Notes under the pieces: generated by a model | Database searches by the model: none | What the model was told of the DNA's origin: nothing | What the model saw: only the letters and a program-made list of their open reading frames with translations | NCBI GenBank assembly: GCA_910588325.1 | Contig: CAJUPP010000003.1 | Coordinates: 1-64,000 of the forward strand | Length of the DNA: 64,000 bases | DNA from: an uncultured Hungatella sp. | Lineage (GTDB): Bacteria; Bacillota; Clostridia; Lachnospirales; Lachnospiraceae | Reading direction: 5' to 3' | In this document: one piece after another, positions 34,595-43,714 of the stretch | Layout of the letters: the number at the start of each line of letters is the position of its first letter | Numbering within the stretch: position 1 is the stretch's first letter | Translations under genes and position numbers: made by a program

Positions 34595-35638
34595 ATGGAA
34601 GGGATTCATGGCGGGGATGTCTACAGAAACCATGTAGATATGGACTTTTCTGTAAATGTGAATCCTCTGGGGATGCCAGAAGCTATGGAGGCCGCTCTTC
34701 ATAAGGCAGTGGAAAGCTGTTACAGGTATCCGGATTTACTGGCAGAGAAGACGAAAAGGGCAGTCTGTGAGATGCTTAAAGAGACGAACGGCTGGAAGGT
34801 TCCGGAAAAACAGCTGATTTTCGGAAATGGCGCCTCGGAACTTTTTATGGCTATTGTCCATGGAGTCAGGCCAGAAAAGACTGTGATACTGGTTCCCTCT
34901 TTTTACGGGTATGAATATGCGGCACAGGCAGGCGGAGGAGAAATTATCTATTGTAAGTGGAAGATAGAAGATATTTTTCAGACATTGACAGAAGAAATCG
35001 ATCTGGTATTTTTTGCAAACCCCAATAACCCTACAGGAAGAGTAATGGACAGGGGGACAGTGAGAGAGCTTTTGCGCCATTGCAGTAAAAACAGAATCCT
35101 GGCGGTACTGGACGAATGTTTTGTTGAATTCTGTGAAAATGACATTTCTATGATTCCGGAAATCAGTGACTTTGAAAATTTAGTGGTTGTAAGAGCTTTC
35201 ACAAAAATATTTTCCATACCCGGAGTCCGGCTGGGATATCTGGTGTGCAGCAATCCTGCGTTGATGGAAAGGATCAGAAGGCAGCTTCCGGAATGGAATC
35301 TTTCCTGCTTTGCTCAGGCGGCAGGATGCGTGTGTGCAGAACTGGGAGGTTTTGTCAGGAAAACCGCTGCTTATGTAAAAACAGAGAGAAGCTTTTTAGA
35401 AGAAGGTCTTAAACAGGCAGGCCTGAAAGTTTTTCCAAGTGAAACAAATTTTATTTTGGTGTACAGTGAGATGCCCGTCTATGAATATCTGCTTGAGAGA
35501 GGGATTCTGATTCGGGACTGTAAAAATTTTCGGGGACTGGGAGAAGGGTTTTATCGGATCGCAGTAAAAACCAGAAAAGAGAATGAAATGTTATTAAAAA
35601 TGATTGGAGAAATCAATTGGAAAGAGAACTCAAAATAG
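34595..35638 (+). CDS. cobD: Threonine-phosphate decarboxylase CobD-like aminotransferase
   Basis: A 347-residue fold-type I pyridoxal-phosphate enzyme, similar to histidinol-phosphate aminotransferases. In the B12 operon it should decarboxylate threonine phosphate to aminopropanol phosphate for CbiB. It begins IHGGDVYRNHVDMDFSVN, as is usual for CobD. The PLP-binding elements are FANPNNPTG, DECFVEF and the lysine in RAFTKIFSIPGVRLGY. I choose the ATG at 34595, five bases after GGAGG; an in-frame GTG at 34577 overlaps the cbiB stop. It overlaps cbiC by 22 bases. Confidence 0.9.
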   Translation: MEGIHGGDVYRNHVDMDFSVNVNPLGMPEAMEAALHKAVESCYRYPDLLAEKTKRAVCEMLKETNGWKVPEKQLIFGNGASELFMAIVHGVRPEKTVILVPSFYGYEYAAQAGGGEIIYCKWKIEDIFQTLTEEIDLVFFANPNNPTGRVMDRGTVRELLRHCSKNRILAVLDECFVEFCENDISMIPEISDFENLVVVRAFTKIFSIPGVRLGYLVCSNPALMERIRRQLPEWNLSCFAQAAGCVCAELGGFVRKTAAYVKTERSFLEEGLKQAGLKVFPSETNFILVYSEMPVYEYLLERGILIRDCKNFRGLGEGFYRIAVKTRKENEMLLKMIGEINWKENSK

Positions 35639-36267
35639 AGTATTTCCTGCCACAGGAAATCGAGAAGAGAAGCTTTGAAATCATTTCAGAAGAGCTTTTA
35701 AAGAGGAATATAGAATTGCCGACGGATCAGGAACCGGTCACAAAGAGGGTTATCCATACAAGTGCAGACTTTGAGTATGCAGAAACCATGGCTTATTCTG
35801 AGGATGCCCCCGCAATTGCCAGGCAGCTTCTGATAAATGGGGCAGACATTGTGACAGACACCAATATGGCATTGGCAGGAATCAATAAAAAAGCTCTGGC
35901 CAGGCTGGGCGGGCAGGCCCATTGCTTCATGGCAGATGAGGATGTGGCACAGGCGGCAGAAGAGCGGGGGTTCACTCGCGCTGCCATCAGCATGGAAAAG
36001 GCACGAATCATCGAGAAGCCAGTTATCTTTGCCGTGGGAAATGCACCGACCGCGCTGCTCCAGCTCTATAGAATGGTGGAAGAGGATCAATACCATCCGG
36101 CATTTATCATAGGGGTACCGGTAGGATTTGTAAATGTGGAGGCGTCTAAGGAACTGATTATGAGGACAAAGATTCCTTATATTGTGAACCGGGGAAGAAA
36201 AGGAGGAAGCAATATTGCAGCGGCCATATGTAATGCACTCCTGTATGAAACACTGAAAAACCGTTAG
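35617..36267 (+). CDS. cbiC: Cobalt-precorrin-8 methylmutase CbiC
   Basis: A 216-residue protein that moves the methyl group from C11 to C12 to form cobyrinic acid. The conserved segment VIHTSADFEY contains the catalytic histidine. Further family motifs are DTNMALAGINK, AVGNAPTALL and VGFVNVEASKE. The start appears to be a TTG at 35617 inside the end of cobD, preceded by TTGGAG at about eight bases. The next ATG is well inside the conserved part, so a TTG start is likely real. Confidence 0.93.
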   Translation: MERELKIEYFLPQEIEKRSFEIISEELLKRNIELPTDQEPVTKRVIHTSADFEYAETMAYSEDAPAIARQLLINGADIVTDTNMALAGINKKALARLGGQAHCFMADEDVAQAAEERGFTRAAISMEKARIIEKPVIFAVGNAPTALLQLYRMVEEDQYHPAFIIGVPVGFVNVEASKELIMRTKIPYIVNRGRKGGSNIAAAICNALLYETLKNR

Positions 36268-36283
36268 AGAAAGGCATGACTCA

Positions 36284-37408
36284 ATGATGCGATATGGTTT
36301 TACCACAGGAAGCTGTGCTGCGGCTGCGGCGAAGGCCGCGGCCTATATGCTGCTTACAGGAAAACAAAAAGAAGAGATTACCATAGAGACGCCAAAGAAA
36401 ATTCCCTATAGAGCCCGTCTTTTGGATATCCGGCGCAGGGAGGAAAAGGTCAGCTGCGCAGTGGAGAAAGACGGAGGGGACGACCCGGATGTCACTACGG
36501 GGGTGCTGATTTATGCAGAGGTTTCGTATGGTTCTTCTATCAGGAATCAGACAATAGAGATTGACGGAGGCTTAGGGATCGGAAGAGTGACGAAACCTGG
36601 TCTGGACCAGCCTGTAGGGAATGCGGCAATCAATCATGTGCCCCGGGAAATGATTGAACAGGAGGTAAGACAGGTTTGCCGGCTGACCGATTATAAGGGC
36701 GGTTTAAAAGTCCTGATTTACGCGCCGGAGGGCCTGAAGGTGGCGGCGCAGACTTACAATCCCAGGCTGGGGATCACAGGCGGAATTTCTATATTAGGTA
36801 CCAGCGGAATCGTAGAGCCTATGAGCAGCCAGGCCATACTGGATACCATTAAGGTAGAATTAAATCAGAGAAGAGCAGAAGGATACGATTATGTTGTGGT
36901 GTCTCCGGGAAACTACGGAATTGATTTTATGAAGAAGGCCTATGGCTATGATCTGGATAGAAGTGTAAAATGCAGCAACTTTATCGGAGAAACCATTGAT
37001 ATGGCGGCATCCATGGGATTTAAGCGATTGCTTCTGGCCGGTCATGTAGGAAAGATGATTAAAGTAGCAGGCGGTATTATGAATACACATTCCAGAGAGG
37101 CAGACTGCAGAATGGAACTTTTGGCAGCCTTTGCGGTTCGGGAAGGGGCACAGGCCCATGAGGCCCGCCGGATTATGGAATGTGCTGTGACAGAAGAGGC
37201 GATTCGCATTCTGGCAGACAGCAAAAAGCTGACACTTGTGATGGACTATGCGGTGAAAAGAATCTGTTACTATCTGGAAAAACGGGGAAAGGAAAAGCTG
37301 CAGATAGAGTGTATTCTGTACACCAATGAATTTGGAGAACTGGCAAAGAGTAAGGGGGCAAAAGAATGGTTTACTTTGTTGGCGCAGGAAGCGGCGCAGC
37401 AGATTTGA
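36284..37408 (+). CDS. cbiD: Cobalt-precorrin-5B (C1)-methyltransferase CbiD
   Basis: A 374-residue enzyme of the anaerobic pathway that methylates C1 of the ring. It has the family start RYGFTTGSCAAAAAKAA, the segment DGGDDPDVTTG, GGLGIGRVTKPGL and VVVSPGNYG, and the C-terminal LLAGHVGKMIKVAGG. CbiD is not related to the canonical CbiF-type methyltransferases. An ATG at 36284 and another at 36287 both fit. It overlaps cbiF by 43 bases. Confidence 0.95.
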   Translation: MMRYGFTTGSCAAAAAKAAAYMLLTGKQKEEITIETPKKIPYRARLLDIRRREEKVSCAVEKDGGDDPDVTTGVLIYAEVSYGSSIRNQTIEIDGGLGIGRVTKPGLDQPVGNAAINHVPREMIEQEVRQVCRLTDYKGGLKVLIYAPEGLKVAAQTYNPRLGITGGISILGTSGIVEPMSSQAILDTIKVELNQRRAEGYDYVVVSPGNYGIDFMKKAYGYDLDRSVKCSNFIGETIDMAASMGFKRLLLAGHVGKMIKVAGGIMNTHSREADCRMELLAAFAVREGAQAHEARRIMECAVTEEAIRILADSKKLTLVMDYAVKRICYYLEKRGKEKLQIECILYTNEFGELAKSKGAKEWFTLLAQEAAQQI

Positions 37409-38127
37409 TTACGGTCCGGGGTATGCGGCTGCTGGAACAAGCGGATATTATTATTTATGCAGGCTCTCTGGTAAACCCTCAGGTATTGGACTATGGGAAA
37501 GAAACAGCCAGAAAGTATAACAGTGCAAAAATGACTCTGGAGGAAGTGCTGGATGTGATGAAGGAAGGGGAGAGAACGGGGAAGATGACAGTCAGGCTGC
37601 ATACCGGGGAGCCAAGTATCTACGGGGCAGTGAGAGAACAGATGGACGAGCTGGACAGACTGAGGATTCCCTATGAAAGCTGTCCGGGAGTCAGTGCATG
37701 CTTTGGTGCGGCAGCGTCCCTGAATCTGGAGTATACGCTGCCAGGTATATCTCAATCCCTGATTATCACCAGAATGGAGGGGAAAACCAAAGTACCGGAG
37801 AAAGAAAGCATTGAAAGCTTTGCAGCCCATCAGGCGTCCATGGCGATATACTTAAGTACAGGGATGCTGAGGGAATTAAGCAGTCGTCTGATGGCCGGAG
37901 GATATTCCGGGAAGACGCCGGCCGCATTGGTATATAAGGCGACCTGGCCGGAAGAGGAGGTTTATATCTGTATGGTAGAAACCCTTTATGATACGGCAGT
38001 TCAGCATCATATTACAAAGACAGCCCTGGTTTTGGTAGGAGACGTAATAGGATGCAGGGATTATGAGAAATCCAGATTGTATGCAGCAGACTTTTCCACA
38101 GAATATCGGACAGGTAAAACTACATGA
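37366..38127 (+). CDS. cbiF: Cobalt-precorrin-4 (C11)-methyltransferase CbiF
   Basis: A 253-residue SAM-dependent tetrapyrrole methylase. The N-terminal VYFVGAGSGAADLITVRG and the SAM-binding LHTGEPSIYGA motif match the CbiF/CobM group, as does YAGSLVNPQVL. It methylates C11 of cobalt-precorrin-4. It starts well inside the end of cbiD and its last bases overlap cbiG (ATGA), so expression is coupled. Confidence 0.94.
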   Translation: MVYFVGAGSGAADLITVRGMRLLEQADIIIYAGSLVNPQVLDYGKETARKYNSAKMTLEEVLDVMKEGERTGKMTVRLHTGEPSIYGAVREQMDELDRLRIPYESCPGVSACFGAAASLNLEYTLPGISQSLIITRMEGKTKVPEKESIESFAAHQASMAIYLSTGMLRELSSRLMAGGYSGKTPAALVYKATWPEEEVYICMVETLYDTAVQHHITKTALVLVGDVIGCRDYEKSRLYAADFSTEYRTGKTT

Positions 38128-39269
38128 GAATAAGTGTAATCAGCTTTACAATAAAAGGCGAGAAGTTATCCGAAAGATTGGCCAAACAGCTTAAAGAGAC
38201 AGAGGTTCGGCTTTACACCAGATGCAGCAGAATCCGGGGTGAGGGAATGGCCTCATATTTGGAGGAGGATCTAAAGCAGTGGACGGGGCGGCAGATGGAG
38301 GAAAGAAATGGGCTTGTTTTTATTGGTGCATGCGGGATTGCGGTCCGCTCTGTTGCGCCTTTTCTTGCAGATAAGCTTTATGACAGTCCGGTTCTTGTGA
38401 TGGATGAAAACGGACAGTATGTGATCCCCATTTTATCCGGTCATATGGGAGGGGCCAATGAACTGGCCGAATTTATCGGGAAGAGAATGAAAGCGCTGCC
38501 GGTTATCACGACAGCCACAGATATTCACAGGACATTTGCAGTAGATCTGTTTGCGAAAAAAAATAAGCTTTTCATCGTCAACAGGGAAGGAATTGCAAAG
38601 GTTTCTTCTAAGGTGCTGGCAGGGGAGAGCATTACCATATCCATAGAACCAGGGCATCTTGAGAAATCAGGGATTCGGGGAGTGCCTGATGTTTCAGAGG
38701 AGAAGGCTTTGGAGGGGAGCGGATATTTTAAAGAAGAGACGCCGCTTTCAAAAGAGTTGCAGATTCCCAGGGAGATAACCCTGGCAGAGTATCCGCCGCA
38801 TCAATCTGTTGATGTTGTGGTGACCGCTGAGAAAGAAGCATGGGACGCATCTCTTGTGTTAATGCCAAGAGAATATGTCATAGGTATGGGATGCCGTAAA
38901 GGAAAAGAGGCAGAAAAAATAGAGGCCTATATCCGACAGGCCCTGGAGGAAACAGGAATTTTGATTGGGCAGGTAGACGCCCTGGCCTCCATTGATTTAA
39001 AGAGCAGGGAAGAGGGATTTCTCTCATGGAGCAGAAAGAAGAGAATCCCATTTCTCACCTATACGGCGGAAGAACTGAACGATGTCCGGGAGCAGGTTTG
39101 TCCTTCTGAATTTGTAGAGCAGATAACCGGTGTTGACAATGTGTGTGAAAGGGCGGCATTAAAGGCAGCGGGACCAGGCGGGAAACTGATATATGGAAAG
39201 CATGCAAAAGAAGGCATGACCATGGCAATCGCGAAAAGAAAATGGAGAGTAACCTTTGATGAAACATAA
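38124..39269 (+). CDS. cbiG: Cobalt-precorrin-5A hydrolase CbiG
   Basis: A 381-residue protein that opens the ring lactone and releases the C20 fragment as acetaldehyde in the anaerobic pathway. It has the usual parts: an N-terminal domain with VFIGACGIAVRSVAPFL and PILSGHMGGANELAE, a linker, and a C-terminal domain starting VIGMGCRKGKEAEKI and ending in the GVDNVCERAAL and GMTMAIA region. It overlaps cbiF and cbiH. Confidence 0.94.
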   Translation: MRISVISFTIKGEKLSERLAKQLKETEVRLYTRCSRIRGEGMASYLEEDLKQWTGRQMEERNGLVFIGACGIAVRSVAPFLADKLYDSPVLVMDENGQYVIPILSGHMGGANELAEFIGKRMKALPVITTATDIHRTFAVDLFAKKNKLFIVNREGIAKVSSKVLAGESITISIEPGHLEKSGIRGVPDVSEEKALEGSGYFKEETPLSKELQIPREITLAEYPPHQSVDVVVTAEKEAWDASLVLMPREYVIGMGCRKGKEAEKIEAYIRQALEETGILIGQVDALASIDLKSREEGFLSWSRKKRIPFLTYTAEELNDVREQVCPSEFVEQITGVDNVCERAALKAAGPGGKLIYGKHAKEGMTMAIAKRKWRVTFDET

Positions 39270-40038
39270 AATTTTTATTGTTGGAATGGGGCCGGGAAGG
39301 GAAGATATGATGACGCGCCAGGCTCTCCAGGCATTAGAACAGTCCGATGTCATCATTGGATACACGGTCTATATGGATCTTCTGGGAGAGAGGTTCGCAG
39401 GGAAAGAGAGAATGTCCACACCCATGCGTCAGGAAGAAAAACGATGCAGACTATGTTTTCAGGAGGCAGGGAAAGGAAAGCAGGTGGCGTTGATCTGTAG
39501 CGGAGATGCAGGAATATACGGAATGGCATCTCTGATGTACGAAATTGGGAAGGAATATCCGGATACAGAACTTCAGGTTATACCGGGAATCACGGCGGCA
39601 AGCAGCGGCGCAGCCATCCTGGGTGCACCGATTAATCATGATTTTTGTGTCATCAGTTTGAGTGACCTTTTGACACCTTGGGAAAAGATAGAAAAGCGGC
39701 TGGCTGCTGCGGCAGAAGGGGACTTTGCGATTGTTATCTACAATCCATCCAGCCATAAGCGGAAGGATTATTTGAAAAGGGCCTGTGATATTTTACTTGG
39801 TATCCTGGAAGAGGAACGGTGCTGCGGATATGTAGAAAACATAGGGCGGGAAGGAATGAAGACGCAGATCTGTACGTTAAAGGAACTGAGAGAGCGGGAG
39901 GTCAATATGTTCACCACAGTATTTATTGGAAATTCCGGCTCTGAGTACATAGACGGAAAACTGATTACAAAGCGAGGATATCAAATTGAAAGAGATACTG
40001 GTATTTGCGGGAACAACAGAGGGGAGACAACTGTCTGA
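39259..40038 (+). CDS. cbiH: Cobalt-factor III/precorrin-3B C17-methyltransferase CbiH
   Basis: A 259-residue SAM-dependent methylase of the CbiH/CobJ group, which methylates C17 with ring contraction. Marks are IFIVGMGPGREDMMTRQA at the N-terminus, VALICSGDAGIYGMASLMYE, and PGITAASSGAAILGAPI. The ATG at 39259 overlaps the cbiG stop by 11 bases. It overlaps the cbiJ-E-T fusion by about 50 bases. There is no extra C-terminal iron-sulfur domain, unlike in some longer CbiH proteins. Confidence 0.94.
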   Translation: MKHKIFIVGMGPGREDMMTRQALQALEQSDVIIGYTVYMDLLGERFAGKERMSTPMRQEEKRCRLCFQEAGKGKQVALICSGDAGIYGMASLMYEIGKEYPDTELQVIPGITAASSGAAILGAPINHDFCVISLSDLLTPWEKIEKRLAAAAEGDFAIVIYNPSSHKRKDYLKRACDILLGILEEERCCGYVENIGREGMKTQICTLKELREREVNMFTTVFIGNSGSEYIDGKLITKRGYQIERDTGICGNNRGETTV

Positions 40039-42034
40039 GATATTGGCTGCGTCCCGGATAATGCATACAGTATGTGTGGCAACAGAATATGGGGAGATGA
40101 TTTTTGCCCCCCATCCCCTTAGAACCGTACATTGCGGGCGGATGGATCAGGCGGAGATAGAAACGTTCATTCAAAGCGGCAATTTTGGGGCGGTTGTAGA
40201 TGCCACTCATCCCTATGCGAAGGAAGTGACAGAAAATATCTGGATGGCGGTGAAAGGACGAGACCTCCCCTATCTGCGCTTAAAAAGAGAAACCAGCGCA
40301 GAGTTAACACAGGAGCATATAAGACGTTTTGACAGTAATGAGGAGTGTGCAAAGGCCCTTGAAGAAACTGAGGGAAATATTTTGCTGACAACAGGAAGCA
40401 GAGAGTTGTCAAAATACTGTATTTCAGAAGAGGTAAAAAGACGGCTTTATGTGCGGGTGCTTCCCAGCATAGAGAGCATTTCGGTCTGCATGGAACAGGG
40501 GCTTGCAGGAAAGCAGATAATCGCCATGCAGGGACCGTTCACTGCCCAGATGAATGAAGCGATGCTTCATCAGTATAAGATTGCCTGCATGGTTACCAAG
40601 GAGAGCGGAAGGCAGGGAGGCTTTCAGGAAAAACTGGAAGCAGCCAAAAAGACAGGGATTCCCGTCTTTCTTGTAGGGCTTCAAAAGGAAGTTAAAGGAT
40701 ACTCCATGGAACAGGTGTGTGAGAAATTGAGCGAAATCTGTGGAAAATCATTGAAAAAATCCGGTTTTATGTGGATAACCCTTGGGGGAATCGGCATGGG
40801 AAACGAGAAAAACCTCACCAGAGAAGTGAAGGAGTCCATAGAAAAAGCAGATATTTTGCTGGGGTCAGAAAGAGTGATTGCTTCCTGGAAACAATGCCCC
40901 AAACGAAAGCCTTTCTACCAGGCAAAACAGATTATTCCATACTTAAAGGAGGTGCAGAAGGAACAGGAAGAAAAAACTCTTTTGAATGTCACGATTCTTT
41001 TTTCCGGGGACAGTGGTTTTTACAGTGGCTGTCAATCCGTGTATCATGCTTTAAAAAGAGAGATAGAGTGCAAAGGCTTAAATGCATCCCTCCGGATTTT
41101 GCCGGGAATCTCCAGTGTCTCTTACCTGGCAGCATGTACGGGAGAAAGTTATGATGGGGCTGCCATTTACAGCATTCATGGAAAAGAAGTGTGTAACCTT
41201 GCACAGAAGATAAAACGGAATGAGAAAACATTTCTTTTAATGTCCGGAGTGAAAGACGTAAACCGTCTCGGAAGGCTTTTGACAGAAGAAGGGATGGGGG
41301 ACTGCCAGGTGGTGGCAGGCTATCAATTGTCCTATGAAAATCAGCAGATAAACGATCTGACACCAGAGGAGTGCTGCCAGGCAGAGGAAGAGGGACTGTA
41401 CACTTGCCTGGTTAAAAATCCCAATACCATTTTTAAATGCCTGACACCAAATCATTCTGACCAGGAATTGATCAGAGAACGGATTCCAATGACAAAAGAG
41501 GAGGTAAGGCTGGTAAGTATCTGTAAATTAAAGCTGCACAAAGGTGCGGTGGTATATGATATAGGAAGCGGAACCGGTTCTGTTGCCGTAGAAATTGCCG
41601 GACTGTCTGATGAGATACAGGTGTATGCCCTTGAGCGGAAACCGGAGGCAGTAGATTTAATTAAGAGAAATAAAGTGAAGTTTGGGCTGGAAAATATTAC
41701 GGTGATACAGACAGAAGCACCGGACGGATTGGAAAGACTGCCTGTAGCTACCCATGCGTTTATTGGAGGAAGCGGCGGCAGGTTAAAGGAAATTATAGAG
41801 TGCTTATACCATAGAAATTCCTGTATGCGGGTAGTTATCAATGCGGTTAGTGTGGAGACGATCTGTCAAATCAGGGAGATATTAGGCCAGTTTTCCGTAA
41901 AAAATTGGGAAATTGTACAGCTGCAGGTCAGCAGAACCAAAGAGGCAGGAGAGTATCACCTGATGAAGGCGGAGAATCCGGTGTGGATAAGCGGATTTAA
42001 CTTTGGCACGAAATCACATGAGCATATTTTTTAG
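39986..42034 (+). CDS. Fusion protein CbiJ-CbiE-CbiT (precorrin-6A reductase, C5 and C15 methylases)
   Basis: A 682-residue three-domain protein. Residues 1-~255 are cobalt-precorrin-6A reductase (CbiJ/CobK: ILVFAGTTEGRQLSEIL, VVDATHPYAKEVTEN). Residues ~262-480 are CbiE, the C5-methyltransferase (WITLGGIGMGNEKNLT, FSGDSGFYSGC, LPGISSVSYL). Residues ~495-670 are CbiT, the C15-methyltransferase/decarboxylase (IPMTKEEVRLVS, the SAM loop VYDIGSGTGSVAVEIA, FIGGSGGRLKEI). CbiE-CbiT fusions (CobL) are common; adding CbiJ in front is less so. The start is a TTG at 39986 preceded by GAGGA. The fusion would channel three consecutive ring steps. It ends 13 bases before cbiA. Confidence 0.92.
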   Translation: MKEILVFAGTTEGRQLSEILAASRIMHTVCVATEYGEMIFAPHPLRTVHCGRMDQAEIETFIQSGNFGAVVDATHPYAKEVTENIWMAVKGRDLPYLRLKRETSAELTQEHIRRFDSNEECAKALEETEGNILLTTGSRELSKYCISEEVKRRLYVRVLPSIESISVCMEQGLAGKQIIAMQGPFTAQMNEAMLHQYKIACMVTKESGRQGGFQEKLEAAKKTGIPVFLVGLQKEVKGYSMEQVCEKLSEICGKSLKKSGFMWITLGGIGMGNEKNLTREVKESIEKADILLGSERVIASWKQCPKRKPFYQAKQIIPYLKEVQKEQEEKTLLNVTILFSGDSGFYSGCQSVYHALKREIECKGLNASLRILPGISSVSYLAACTGESYDGAAIYSIHGKEVCNLAQKIKRNEKTFLLMSGVKDVNRLGRLLTEEGMGDCQVVAGYQLSYENQQINDLTPEECCQAEEEGLYTCLVKNPNTIFKCLTPNHSDQELIRERIPMTKEEVRLVSICKLKLHKGAVVYDIGSGTGSVAVEIAGLSDEIQVYALERKPEAVDLIKRNKVKFGLENITVIQTEAPDGLERLPVATHAFIGGSGGRLKEIIECLYHRNSCMRVVINAVSVETICQIREILGQFSVKNWEIVQLQVSRTKEAGEYHLMKAENPVWISGFNFGTKSHEHIF

Positions 42035-42047
42035 AAAAGGAGAAGTA

Positions 42048-43442
42048 ATGAAACTGAGACGCGTCATGATTGCCGCCGCCAAAAGCGGAAGCGGCAAGAC
42101 CATGGTTACCTGTGCGCTCCTTCAGGCTTTGAAAGACAGAGGACAATCAGTTGCAGCTTACAAGTGCGGTCCAGATTACATTGATCCCATGTTTCATGAA
42201 AAGATTATCCAGGTTCCTTCTAAGAATCTGGATACCTTTTTTACAGGGGAACAAACTACCAGAGAGCTTTTGATGAGGGGCCGAAAAGAAGGAGATATAG
42301 CCGTTTTGGAAGGAGTGATGGGGCTTTTTGACGGGCTGGGAGGCATCTGGGAAGAAGGTTCTTCCTACCATCTGGCGAAAGTAACCTGTACGCCGATTAT
42401 ACTGGTGGCAGACGCAAAAGGAATGGGACGTTCCATAATTCCTGTGATTTCAGGTTTTTTGGCATATGATGACTGTCATCTAATACAGGGAGTGATACTG
42501 AACAGAATATCAAAATCTTATTATGAGCTATTAAAACCTTTGCTGGAAAAGGAACTGAAAGCCAAAGTGCTAGGTTATCTTCCGGAGCAGAAAGAACTTC
42601 ACATAGCCAGCAGGCATTTGGGGCTGATGATGCCTCATGAACTGGAAGGACTTCGTGGACGGCTGAATGCTCTGTCAAAACATTTTGAAGAGACAGTGTG
42701 TGTAGAAGAAATCATGCAGATAGCTCAGAATGCCCACGAGATAACTGAAAATTCCTGCAGACAGCCAGAGATGGAGAACGTTTCCGGAAATCATGAAGCA
42801 GGTGAAACGGTTACAATTGCAGTAGCAAGAGATGAGGCCTTTTGTTTTTACTATGAGGATAATTTAAGGCTTCTGGAGGAAAAGGGAGCAAAACTTCAAT
42901 ATTTTTCTCCGATTCATGACAGAGAACTTCCAAAAGGCTGTCAGGGACTTCTGCTGGGCGGGGGATATCCGGAGCTATATGGAGAAGAACTTGAGGCCAA
43001 CACGGATATGCATATGTCCATAAGGCAGGCAATAGCCGGAGGAATGCCTGCCATAGCAGAGTGCGGAGGTTTTATGTACCTTCATTCTGCCATAGAGGCT
43101 CAGGGCGGTATCCGGCGAAAAATGGCAGGTGTGATACCGGCGGTCTGTACCTATACCGAAAGGCTGGTGCGGTTTGGCTATATCGAACTGAAAGAAAAGC
43201 ACAGCCGTTTTTTGAAAGAGAATGAAGTGATAAAAGGTCATGAATTCCACTACTATGACAGCACAAAAAACGGGGAGAACTGTTTTGCCATAAAACCAGT
43301 TACAAACAGGCAGTATTCTTGTATAATAGAGGGAGAAAACTATTGGTTTGGATTTCCGCATTTGTACTATCCCTCAAATCCAACATTTCCTGAACGGTTT
43401 GTGGAAATGATGCACAAGTATGCAGAAAGGAATTTTAAATGA
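42048..43442 (+). CDS. cbiA: Cobyrinate a,c-diamide synthase CbiA
   Basis: A 464-residue glutamine-dependent amidotransferase that amidates side chains a and c. The N-terminal P-loop is IAAAKSGSGKTMVTCAL, then YKCGPDYIDPMFH and VLEGVMGLFDGLG. The C-terminal glutaminase domain has cysteine 339 in AIAECGGFMYL. The ATG at 42048 has AAAGGAG six bases upstream. The stop overlaps the ATG of the following small regulator (ATGA). Confidence 0.94.
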   Translation: MKLRRVMIAAAKSGSGKTMVTCALLQALKDRGQSVAAYKCGPDYIDPMFHEKIIQVPSKNLDTFFTGEQTTRELLMRGRKEGDIAVLEGVMGLFDGLGGIWEEGSSYHLAKVTCTPIILVADAKGMGRSIIPVISGFLAYDDCHLIQGVILNRISKSYYELLKPLLEKELKAKVLGYLPEQKELHIASRHLGLMMPHELEGLRGRLNALSKHFEETVCVEEIMQIAQNAHEITENSCRQPEMENVSGNHEAGETVTIAVARDEAFCFYYEDNLRLLEEKGAKLQYFSPIHDRELPKGCQGLLLGGGYPELYGEELEANTDMHMSIRQAIAGGMPAIAECGGFMYLHSAIEAQGGIRRKMAGVIPAVCTYTERLVRFGYIELKEKHSRFLKENEVIKGHEFHYYDSTKNGENCFAIKPVTNRQYSCIIEGENYWFGFPHLYYPSNPTFPERFVEMMHKYAERNFK

Positions 43443-43705
43443 ATCAGGAGACAAGAATCGCAGTCATAGGAATCATTGTGGAAGATAAGACGGCAGTAGG
43501 CCAGGTAAACAGCCTGCTTCACGAATATGGAGAGTTTATCATTGGACGTATGGGCCTGCCCTATGAGAAAAGGGAAGTAAATATTATCAGTATTGTGGTG
43601 GATGCACCTATGGATAAGATCAGTGCATTGTCAGGAAAATTGGGAAAGCTTCCGGGAGTCAGTGCAAAGGCACTGTATTCCAAAGCAAAAGGGGCTGCTA
43701 CATAA
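43439..43705 (+). CDS. TM1266-type ACT-domain putative regulator
   Basis: An 88-residue ferredoxin-fold (ACT/NikR C-terminal-like) protein of the TM1266 family, often annotated as an iron-only hydrogenase system regulator. Matching features are RIAVIGIIVEDKTAVGQVN, YGEFIIGRMGLPY and IVVDAPMDKISALSGKLGKL. NikR-like ACT domains bind metal or small ligands and form oligomers, but this protein has no DNA-binding domain. It is the last gene of the B12 operon, overlapping cbiA by four bases, and a terminator follows. No hydrogenase genes are in the window. A role in sensing metal or corrinoid status is only an inference. Confidence 0.8.
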   Translation: MNQETRIAVIGIIVEDKTAVGQVNSLLHEYGEFIIGRMGLPYEKREVNIISIVVDAPMDKISALSGKLGKLPGVSAKALYSKAKGAAT

Positions 43706-43714
43706 GGCAGCCCC
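43691..43714. terminator. Hairpin ending the cobalamin operon, between convergent genes
   Basis: GGGGCTGC at 43691-43698 pairs perfectly with GCAGCCCC at 43707-43714, with an 8-base loop. It overlaps the end of the regulator gene and the TAG stop of the convergent kinase, so it may act on both strands. The T-tract is weak. Confidence 0.6.
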
